The notes under the pieces are model-generated. The model was not told the origin of the DNA. It saw nothing but the letters and a program-made list of their open reading frames with translations, and ran no database searches. 5,103 bases of DNA, taken from NCBI GenBank assembly GCA_016873355.1, contig VGXK01000182.1, forward strand, positions 1 to 5,103. The letters are read 5' to 3'. This DNA comes from Phycisphaerae bacterium. Lineage in GTDB: Bacteria; Planctomycetota; Phycisphaerae; Phycisphaerales; SM1A02. The position numbers and the translations under genes were made by a program. The first letter of the stretch is position 1; every line of letters begins with the position of its first letter. Of this stretch, positions 1 to 5,103 are shown in pieces.

Positions 1-1385
1 GAACCGCCGACAGCAACGAGGTCTGGCTCGACGTGACGCTGCTCGCGGGCGGCCGCGTGATCGGCCGCTCGGGCGGCATGGACGAGGGCGGCGGCCTCGA
101 TCCCTGGAGCCGCTTCTACAACATCTTCCTGCTCGATCGCGAGGGCATGCGCATCGATCGGCGCAACCCCGAACACATCTTCGTGCCGCTCTACAACCAC
201 CAGGTTCCCCCCGGCGCCGGCGACGTCACGCATCTGGGGTTCCGCGTGCCGAGCGATTCGCAGGGCGAAATCACGGTGAAGGCGGCGCTTCGCTATCGCA
301 AGTTCGATCGCACCTACCTTCAGCACGTCTACGGCGCGGAGTACGAGAACGATCTGCCGATCATGACGCTCGCCACCGACGAGATCACCTTCCCGCTCGC
401 GTCGCCGGGCGAGCGCGAGGCCGCCACGAACGCCCGCGGCGCCTCGAACGGCGCGAACGCGGCCGCGCCCTTGACCGCGAGCACAACGGCGCCCTTGACC
501 GCGAGCGCGGCCGCGATCACGACTCCCGCGCCGACCACGCCCGAGTGGGAGCGTTGGTACGACTACGCCATCGGCCTGATCCGCACCGCCGACAAGCCCG
601 GCGGCAGGGCGGAGTTCCGGCAGGCGGAATTCGCGTTCGCGCAGGTGGAGCGCCTCAAGCGCCCGGAGGGTCCGCTCGGGATCGCGCGAGTCTGTCTGCT
701 CGAGGGTCGCGTGGAAGACGCGGTCACGGCGCTCGGCCGAGCCGCCGCCCACGATCCGCCCGCGTATCCGTGGAGCGTGGCGTGGTTCAGCGGACTCGCG
801 AATCGCCAGAACGGCGAGCTCGACGCCGCGATTTCGCACTTCGAGCGGCTGCTCGCGAACGACTTCGAGCTCGCCCACGAGCGAGGCTTCGACTTCTCGC
901 TCGACGATCGCATCCTGACGGAGCTCGCGGACACGCTGCTCGAGCGTTCGCGACGGCGCGAGAATGCCGGCGACTCGGCCGGCGCGACGGAGGACCTCGA
1001 CCGCGCGAAATCGCTCTGCGAACGGGCGCTCGTGATGGATCCCGAGCGCTCGGCCACCTGGTACGTGCTCGAGCGCCTGGAGCTTGCCCGGGGCGACGAC
1101 GCGGCGGCGGAAGCGGCCGCGAAGCATCATCGCCGCTACAAGGTGGACGACAACGCGCGGGACCACGCGGTGACCGCGGCGCGCCTGCGCTATCCCGCCG
1201 CGAACCACGCCGCCGAGGCGGTGGTGATCTACGACCTCCAGCGTCCGGGCGCGTTCGAGCTTCCACCGAGCGCGAGCGCGACGGCGAGGCAGTCCGGAAC
1301 GAGCGCGGCGTCGCAGCAGTCCGGAGCGAGCGCGGTGTCGAGGCAGTCCGAAACGAGCGCCGTGGCGAAGGATTCGCGGCAGTGA
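1..1385 (+). CDS. TPR-repeat protein, 5'-partial; probable C-terminal part of a multihaem cytochrome/TPR envelope protein
   Basis: The reading frame is already open at the left edge (first full codon at nt 3, reading TADSNEVWLDVTLL), so the true start lies upstream; the GTG at 33 is internal. Visible parts, in order: a beta-rich domain (about nt 3-400) with the motifs NIFLLDREGMRIDRRNPEHI and PLYNHQVPPGAGDVTHLGF; an Ala/Thr/Pro linker (about 420-543); a helical region (about 546-1180) with four TPR-like helix pairs near 669-770, 771-870, 903-1047 and 1047-1150; and a Ser/Ala/Gln-rich tail of 9-residue repeats (1287-1367). The stop is TGA at 1383-1385, overlapping the start of the next gene. 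I recall the DREG-IDRRN and YNHQ-PPGA block from planctomycete proteins that carry CxxCH haem motifs upstream and sit beside CRTAC1 genes. No CxxCH occurs in the visible part, so a cytochrome role is inference. TPRs suggest protein binding, probably outside the cytoplasm. The coding frame is well supported; the function is not. Confidence 0.85.
   Translation, partial: TADSNEVWLDVTLLAGGRVIGRSGGMDEGGGLDPWSRFYNIFLLDREGMRIDRRNPEHIFVPLYNHQVPPGAGDVTHLGFRVPSDSQGEITVKAALRYRKFDRTYLQHVYGAEYENDLPIMTLATDEITFPLASPGEREAATNARGASNGANAAAPLTASTTAPLTASAAAITTPAPTTPEWERWYDYAIGLIRTADKPGGRAEFRQAEFAFAQVERLKRPEGPLGIARVCLLEGRVEDAVTALGRAAAHDPPAYPWSVAWFSGLANRQNGELDAAISHFERLLANDFELAHERGFDFSLDDRILTELADTLLERSRRRENAGDSAGATEDLDRAKSLCERALVMDPERSATWYVLERLELARGDDAAAEAAAKHHRRYKVDDNARDHAVTAARLRYPAANHAAEAVVIYDLQRPGAFELPPSASATARQSGTSAASQQSGASAVSRQSETSAVAKDSRQ
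465..506 (+). repeat. Short direct repeat in the Ala/Thr linker
   Basis: An 18-base sequence, gcgcccttgaccgcgagc, occurs exactly twice, at 465-482 and 489-506, 24 bases (8 codons) apart. It encodes the repeated peptide APLTAS in the low-complexity linker between the beta-rich and TPR regions. The in-frame period suggests slippage duplication in a flexible linker that tolerates length change. Confidence 0.8.
1287..1367 (+). repeat. Three tandem 27-bp in-frame repeats encoding the tail of the TPR protein
   Basis: Units at 1287-1313, 1314-1340 and 1341-1367 encode RQSGTSAAS, QQSGASAVS and RQSETSAVA. By hand, units 2 and 3 each match unit 1 at 23 of 27 bases. They are contiguous with no spacers and keep the frame, so this is a coding minisatellite giving a flexible polar tail. 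The last unit ends at the first base of the Shine-Dalgarno-like site of the next gene. A more diverged copy may lie at 1388-1414 in the next gene's frame. Confidence 0.85.
1367..1372 (+). promoter_or_regulatory. Shine-Dalgarno-like site for the CRTAC1 gene
   Basis: GAAGGA lies nine bases before the GTG at 1382, inside the last codons of the upstream gene. It supports GTG 1382 as the start over the in-frame ATG at 1412, which has no comparable purine run at that spacing. The site would be exposed by ribosomes finishing the upstream gene, consistent with translational coupling. Confidence 0.5.
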
Positions 1386-3256
1386 GCGAGCAGGACGGCA
1401 CGAGCGCGGGCATGGGCGAACTCGCACCCGGTCACGCGGGCGCGGAGGAACTCGTCCACGAGGACGACTCGGTCATCGGTCGCGCCTTCTGGCTGAGCCT
1501 GGCGGTGATCGCGGGAATCGGGGTCGTCGTCGCCGTCGCGTGGTGGGCCGCGCGACCCGCGCCGCTCGGTCGCGAAGGATCGACCGCGCGGGTGGCGCCG
1601 CCGAAGTCGATGCCGCGCCTGGCGGCGTCGCCGCCTGCCACGCCGTTCACGCGAATCGACTCCGCGGCGGGCATCCGATTCGAGCGGGTGAACGGCGCCG
1701 ACGGGCGCAAGCTCATGCCCGAGACGCTCGGCGGCGGCGGGGGATTCGTCGACGTCGATTCGGACGGCGACGCCGATCTCGTGCTCGTCGACGGCGACCG
1801 CTGGCCGGACGGCCCGAAGGACGGCGCTCGCGGCCAGGGCGTCGTCATCCATCTCAACGACGGCAAGGGCGACTTCACGCTCGCCGCGGACACGGGACTC
1901 GAGCGCCCGCTCCAGGGAATGGGCTTCGCCGCCGGCGACTTCGATTCCGACGGCCGCACCGATCTGGCGATCACCTCCGTCGACGGCGTGCGGCTCTACC
2001 GCAACGCGTCGGAGAACGGTCGCGTGCTCTTCGAGGACGTCACGAGCGCCGCCGGCATCGACGACAAGGGCTGGAGCACCGCGTCGCTCTTCTTCGACGC
2101 CGACGAGGACGGCGACCTCGACCTGCTCGTCGGCCACTACGTGAAGTGGTCCCCGGAAATCGATCTCGCCGTGGACTACCGGCTCACCGGCATCGGCCGC
2201 GCGTACGGTCCGCCGCTCGGCTTCGAAGGCACGCAGCTCTCGCTCTGGCGCAACGACGGCGACGGCGCCTTCACCGAAGTCGCCGAGCCGTCCGGGCTGC
2301 ATGTGAAGAACACGGCGACGGGCGCGCCGGTGGCCAAGACGCTCGGATTGCTCGTCGACGACTTCAACGGCGACGGCCGGCCCGATCTCTTCGTGGCGAA
2401 CGACAAGACCGCGAACTTCCTCTTCGTGAACGAAGGCGGGGGGAAGTTCCGCGAGACCGGGGCCGCCGCGGGCGTCGCCTTCGATCGCTCGGGCTCCGCA
2501 ACCGGCGCCATGGGCGTCGACTCCGCGCGGCTGCGATCGCCGAACGAGCTCGCCATCGCGGTCGGCAACTTCGCGAACGAGCCGACCTCGCTCTTCGTGG
2601 ATCGCGGCGCGCGTCTGCGCTTCTCCGACGACGCGCTCGTCGAGGGCGTCGGCGCCCCGTCGCGGCAACTGCTCAAGTTCGGCACGCTCTTCACGGATCT
2701 CGATCTCGACGGGCGCCCCGACCTCGTGAGCGCCAACGGCCATCTCGAGGAGCAGATCTCGGTGGTGCAGTCGAGCCAGCGCTACGAGCAGCCGGCCCAG
2801 GCCTTCTGGCATGCGCCGCCGGGTTCGGAGCGCACCTTCTCGGAGATTCCGCCGCGATCTCTCGGCGATCTCGCCGTGCCGCTCGTCGGCCGCGCGCTCG
2901 CCGCCGCCGACATCGACGGCGACGGCGACCAGGATCTGCTCATCACGCAGCCTGCCGGTCCGCCCGCGCTCTTCCGCAACGACCAGAAGACGGGCAACCA
3001 TTTCGTGCGGCTGCGCCTGCGCGGCAAGGCGCCGAACACCGAGGCGATCGGCGCGCGCGTCGAGTGCGTCACCGATGCAGGCACGCAGGTGCAATGGGTG
3101 ATGCCGTCGCGGAGCTACCTCTCGTCGAACGAGCTGCCGCTCACCTTCGGGCTCGGCGGCGCCACGTCCGCCAAGGCGAGGATCCGCTGGCCCGACGGCA
3201 CCGAACAGCAGCTCGAGCCCGGGATCGATCGCCTTGTCGAAGTCACGCAGCCCTAG
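1382..3256 (+). CDS. CRTAC1 family protein: membrane-anchored FG-GAP/VCBS beta-propeller with C-terminal ASPIC/UnbV domain
   Basis: The product is 624 residues from GTG 1382 to TAG 3254-3256. The start overlaps the upstream stop as GTGA and follows a GAAGGA site. Residues 1-29 are acidic; about 36-57 form one hydrophobic helix (FWLSLAVIAGIGVVVAVAWW); a Pro/Ala-rich linker runs to about 88. The propeller region follows, with six calcium-loop motifs: DVDSDGDADLV (124), DFDSDGRTDLA (187), DADEDGDLDLL (239), DFNGDGRPDLF (327), DLDLDGRPDLV (439) and DIDGDGDQDLL (510). Family blocks include YRLTGIGRAYGPP (266-278) and NGHLEEQI (452-459). The ASPIC/UnbV domain (about 540-620) carries RSYLSSNELPLTFGLG and WPDG. 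FG-GAP loops bind calcium and are normally extracytoplasmic, so I infer a single-pass anchor with the propeller outside. The negative N-terminal tail is unusual for that topology, which normally has positive charge inside. The biochemical function of bacterial members is not established. Family assignment is very secure; partnership with the TPR protein is inferred from the overlap. Confidence 0.95.
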   Translation: MSEQDGTSAGMGELAPGHAGAEELVHEDDSVIGRAFWLSLAVIAGIGVVVAVAWWAARPAPLGREGSTARVAPPKSMPRLAASPPATPFTRIDSAAGIRFERVNGADGRKLMPETLGGGGGFVDVDSDGDADLVLVDGDRWPDGPKDGARGQGVVIHLNDGKGDFTLAADTGLERPLQGMGFAAGDFDSDGRTDLAITSVDGVRLYRNASENGRVLFEDVTSAAGIDDKGWSTASLFFDADEDGDLDLLVGHYVKWSPEIDLAVDYRLTGIGRAYGPPLGFEGTQLSLWRNDGDGAFTEVAEPSGLHVKNTATGAPVAKTLGLLVDDFNGDGRPDLFVANDKTANFLFVNEGGGKFRETGAAAGVAFDRSGSATGAMGVDSARLRSPNELAIAVGNFANEPTSLFVDRGARLRFSDDALVEGVGAPSRQLLKFGTLFTDLDLDGRPDLVSANGHLEEQISVVQSSQRYEQPAQAFWHAPPGSERTFSEIPPRSLGDLAVPLVGRALAAADIDGDGDQDLLITQPAGPPALFRNDQKTGNHFVRLRLRGKAPNTEAIGARVECVTDAGTQVQWVMPSRSYLSSNELPLTFGLGGATSAKARIRWPDGTEQQLEPGIDRLVEVTQP

Positions 3257-3417
3257 AGCGGTTCCTCCTCATTCGTAGCGATCTGGCGGGCTGCGACTTC
3301 GTGTGGCATCGTCGGGCTCCATCGGCGGATCCTCAAGATCCGCCTGCTTCGCCCTCCTTGCCACACTCGTCTCGCCTACGCCAGCTCGCCACGCCTGAGT
3401 CGTCACCGCTCCAGGGC
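3250..3417. repeat. 168-bp imperfect palindrome, candidate dispersed repeat or structured RNA element
   Basis: The two halves pair along one diagonal. Outer arms are 3250-3254 with 3413-3417 (5/5), 3256-3262 with 3405-3411 (7/7), 3268-3271 with 3396-3399 (4/4) and 3274-3288 with 3379-3393 (13/15). On the same diagonal, GTGTGGCA at 3301-3308 pairs with TGCCACAC at 3359-3366 (8/8). One base off, 3314-3317 pairs with 3351-3354, and GGCGGATC at 3324-3331 pairs with 3337-3344 around a CTCAA loop. About 50 pairs form by hand. The left arm includes the last two sense codons and stop of the CRTAC1 gene. No T-tract follows, so it is not a classical terminator. It may be a MITE-like or REP-like intergenic repeat, or a 3'-end RNA structure. 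The pairing is seen directly; the role is unknown. Confidence 0.8.
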
Positions 3418-3448
3418 CTCGGACCTGCGTCGCGCCGACCGCGAAACG

Positions 3449-3481
3449 AAAAAGGGCCCCGGTCCGAAGACCGGGGCCCTT
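3449..3481 (-). terminator. Intrinsic terminator of the minus-strand dockerin-tailed gene
   Basis: A perfect 13-bp stem (AAGGGCCCCGGTC at 3452-3464 with its complement at 3469-3481) closes a 4-base loop. Read on the minus strand the loop is TTCG closed by a C-G pair, the very stable cUUCGg tetraloop, and the stem runs into a T5 tract (A5 at 3449-3453 on the plus strand). It lies 31 bases past the minus-strand stop at 3513. Read on the plus strand only two T follow the stem, so it should act weakly on the CRTAC1 transcript. A smaller hairpin (3483-3488 with 3498-3503) lies between the stop codon and this stem. Confidence 0.92.
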
Positions 3482-3512
3482 GCGAGTTACTCGTGAGAAC
3501 TCGGTGCGAGCG

Positions 3513-5103
3513 TCAGCCCGCGCAGGCGCCCCAGTTGCCCAGCAGCGTGCCGAGATCGTCGCCGTCGACGACGCCGTCGTCGTTGAAGTCGGCATCGCAA
3601 TCCGGGCACGCGCCCCAGGATCCGAGCAGCGTGCCGAGGTCGTCGCCGTCGATCATGCCGTCGTCGTTGAAGTCGGCCGGGCACGGATCAACCCCGATGC
3701 ACTCGACGCCCGTGACCTTGACCAGGTCGATCGCGGCCTCGGTGACCGAGTTCTCGGGATTGTCCGACACGGTGAAGCGGACCACCATGTTCGCCGTCGG
3801 GGTCAGGATCTCCTGGATGCTGTGCGACACGCTGGTCCACGAGTTGCCCTGCCAGTTCACTTCCTCGAGTTCGGTCCAGCTGCCGCCGCCGTCGTTGGAG
3901 ATCTCGACGATGAGCGCGTCGGCCTGGGCCGGGTTCTGGGTGTTGTCGTCGCAGAAGAACCAGCGGCTGTAGCTCAGGGTGGGCGACTTCACATCGGTGA
4001 GGTCGAAGGTCGGCGAGATGAGCCGCGTCGGGCCGCCGTCGAGGTCGGTGTTCGCCGCGGTGCCTGAGCCGACCCAGGTCACCACCGCCTTCGTGCCGCC
4101 GCCGGCCGGAGTGGTGCCCGGGGCGCACGCCTTGGTCTGGAAGGTGGTGGCCGTCGGGGTTGCCTGCTCCCAGCCCTTGGCGCCGGCGCCGATCAGGTTG
4201 GTGTTCTCCACGGTCCAGCCCTCGAGGCCGGTCTCGAAGCTGTTGTTGAGAATGGTGAGGCTCTGAGTTCCGATCGAGGTCACGTGGTTGATGCCGGGGC
4301 TGTTCGCCGGGCTGCGGTACGGTCCGCCGTTGGTGAGATCGAACTCGATGTGCCACTCGATCTCGCTGCCGCACGCGACCGCCGGCAGCGGCACGTTGTA
4401 CGAATTGCCGCCGTTGGCCGTGAGCGGCACCTGCGTCCAGCCACCGTCGGCAGTCGCGAGCCGGTAGTTCAGCATCGGGGTGCCCACGACGGCGCCGCCG
4501 CCGATGATCGAGATGGTGACGGGTACCGCCGAGCCTGCATCGGGATTGATGAACGCCGGCACGCCGCTCGGATAGGTGAAGTCGATGCCGACATTGCGGT
4601 TCATGTAGACCGTCATGCCGGCGCACTTGCCGACCACCAGGTCGAGCCAGCCGTCGTTGTCGATGTCCATCGGAGCCATGTCGAACCACGACGAGCGCTC
4701 CGCGGACGGCAGCGCCGCGTCTCCCTGGGAGATGCTCAGCAGGTTGTTGACATTGCTGCCGTTCCACACATTGCGGTAGATATGCGAGAAGCGGCCGGTC
4801 GACGGGCAGAAGGGCCCGAGATCGGCGTCGACATCGGTGATCATCACATCGCGCAGGCCGTCGTTGTCCATGTCGGCGATGCGGATCGTGTGATCGAACT
4901 GGCTCGGCGCGCCCGTGATGTTGTAGGTCGTGAAATTGGGCTGGCCGGTGCCGTCGTTGCCGGTGTTGATGAGGTAACGATCGACGCCGTCGTCGGCGAC
5001 GACGAGATCGAGCTTGCCGTCGTTGTTGAGATCGCCGGCTTCGTGGAAGTACGGGTTCAGGGCGACCGCGGTCTTGGGCCCGAGGTAGGTCGAACCCGAG
5101 TTG
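3513..5103 (-). CDS. Secreted FG-GAP repeat protein with Ig-like, jelly-roll-like and tandem dockerin-like domains, 5'-partial
   Basis: The frame is open to the right edge (first full codon at 5102), giving 529 visible residues before TGA at 3515-3513. The ATG at 4871 falls inside an FG-GAP motif and is internal. Counting from nt 5102: calcium-loop motifs DLNNDGKLDLV (24), DMDNDGLRDVM (77) and DIDNDGWLDLV (146) mark FG-GAP/VCBS propeller blades. An Ig-like beta domain spans about 174-267. A jelly-roll-like domain spans about 289-466, opening with NNSFETGLEGW and closing with AAIDLVKVTGVEC. The last 56 residues are two dockerin-like calcium loops, DFNDDGMIDGDD (477) and DFNDDGVVDGDD (505), each followed by LGTLLG.WGAC. 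This tail is common on exported Phycisphaerae proteins, so extracellular or surface location is expected, though the signal peptide is outside the window. No catalytic domain is visible; a binding or structural role is likely. The gene is convergent with the CRTAC1 gene and has its own terminator. Confidence 0.92.
   Translation of the reverse strand, partial: NSGSTYLGPKTAVALNPYFHEAGDLNNDGKLDLVVADDGVDRYLINTGNDGTGQPNFTTYNITGAPSQFDHTIRIADMDNDGLRDVMITDVDADLGPFCPSTGRFSHIYRNVWNGSNVNNLLSISQGDAALPSAERSSWFDMAPMDIDNDGWLDLVVGKCAGMTVYMNRNVGIDFTYPSGVPAFINPDAGSAVPVTISIIGGGAVVGTPMLNYRLATADGGWTQVPLTANGGNSYNVPLPAVACGSEIEWHIEFDLTNGGPYRSPANSPGINHVTSIGTQSLTILNNSFETGLEGWTVENTNLIGAGAKGWEQATPTATTFQTKACAPGTTPAGGGTKAVVTWVGSGTAANTDLDGGPTRLISPTFDLTDVKSPTLSYSRWFFCDDNTQNPAQADALIVEISNDGGGSWTELEEVNWQGNSWTSVSHSIQEILTPTANMVVRFTVSDNPENSVTEAAIDLVKVTGVECIGVDPCPADFNDDGMIDGDDLGTLLGSWGACPDCDADFNDDGVVDGDDLGTLLGNWGACAG
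3526..3677 (-). repeat. Direct repeat encoding the two dockerin-like units
   Basis: Units of 68 bases at 3526-3593 and 3610-3677 match at 60 of 68 positions by hand, with an 84-base (28-codon) period. Each encodes a 12-residue calcium loop with Asp/Asn at positions 1, 3, 5, 9 and 12 plus a short helix ending LLG.WGAC. Differences cluster at the two variable spots (MI/VV after the DDG of the loop, and the residue before WGAC). The two halves are far more alike than most paired dockerin repeats, which suggests a recent duplication or conversion. Confidence 0.85.

Noticed and set aside
1287..1367. CRISPR-like array
   Set aside because: The repeats are contiguous without spacers, keep the reading frame and lie inside a gene.
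1382..1414. ATG at 1412 as the start of the CRTAC1 protein
   Set aside because: It is in frame and only ten codons later, but it lacks a well-placed ribosome-binding site. GTG 1382 has GAAGGA nine bases upstream and overlaps the previous stop. It remains possible.
1287..1414. The two plus-strand genes as one gene split by a frameshift
   Set aside because: The second product begins with its own hydrophobic anchor and linker before the propeller, and the GTGA overlap with a Shine-Dalgarno-like site is a normal coupled junction.
1229..3094. A 621-codon open frame on the minus strand opposite the CRTAC1 gene
   Set aside because: It is the antisense shadow of a strongly recognised gene in high-GC DNA. 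Its product is Arg/Glu/Ala/Val-rich with no domain, and it mirrors the GAC/GGC codons of the calcium loops.
3269..3595. A 108-codon minus-strand frame over the intergenic palindrome and terminator
   Set aside because: It runs through the terminator stem and the palindrome and overlaps the end of the dockerin-tailed gene in another frame. Its product has no recognisable features.
1540..3972. An 810-codon plus-strand frame crossing the CRTAC1 gene, the intergenic region and the minus-strand gene
   Set aside because: The product is Arg-rich low-complexity sequence with no motifs. It crosses a terminator and two genes with convincing protein families in other frames.
3480..4067. A 195-codon plus-strand frame rich in Val, Ala and Arg
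   Set aside because: It is the antisense shadow of the dockerin and jelly-roll coding sequence, and its internal repetition comes from the dockerin DNA repeat.
4869..4871. ATG at 4871 as the true start of the minus-strand gene
   Set aside because: It lies inside the calcium loop DMDNDG, and the frame upstream encodes another complete FG-GAP loop (DLNNDGKLDLV) and continues to the window edge.

Overview
The window is high-GC bacterial DNA, most likely from a planctomycete, probably of the Phycisphaerae type. Two things point there. One is a TPR protein directly coupled to a membrane-anchored CRTAC1-type beta-propeller protein, a pairing I associate with Planctomycetota. The other is a secreted FG-GAP protein ending in two tandem dockerin-like repeats of the form DFNDDG..DGDDLGTLLG.WGAC, a tail typical of Phycisphaerae exported proteins. 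This assignment rests on recognising families by eye, not on a search.

Layout: (1) nt 1-1385 (+) is the 3' part of a gene for a protein with a beta-rich domain, a low-complexity linker, a TPR-like helical region and a repetitive Ser/Ala/Gln-rich tail. (2) nt 1382-3256 (+) overlaps it by the four bases GTGA and encodes a 624-residue CRTAC1 family protein with an N-terminal membrane anchor, six calcium-binding FG-GAP/VCBS loops and a C-terminal ASPIC/UnbV domain. (3) nt 3257-3512 is the only intergenic space. It holds most of a long imperfect palindrome (3250-3417) and a strong UUCG-loop intrinsic terminator for the opposite strand (3449-3481). (4) nt 3513-5103 (-) is the 3' part of a convergent gene for a secreted multidomain protein: FG-GAP repeats, an Ig-like domain, a jelly-roll-like domain and a double dockerin-like tail.

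The two plus-strand genes look translationally coupled and probably form one cell-envelope module. In relatives I recall the TPR partner carrying multihaem cytochrome c motifs in its N-terminal half; that half lies outside this window, so no haem site can be confirmed here. The third gene is convergent and separately terminated. Its FG-GAP repeats resemble those of the CRTAC1 protein, but nothing in the sequence ties the two functionally.

The least explained object is the 168-bp imperfect palindrome, which begins inside the last codons of the CRTAC1 gene. No tRNA, rRNA, CRISPR array, transposase or recognisable promoter was found; the promoters of all three genes would lie outside the window or upstream in the operon.
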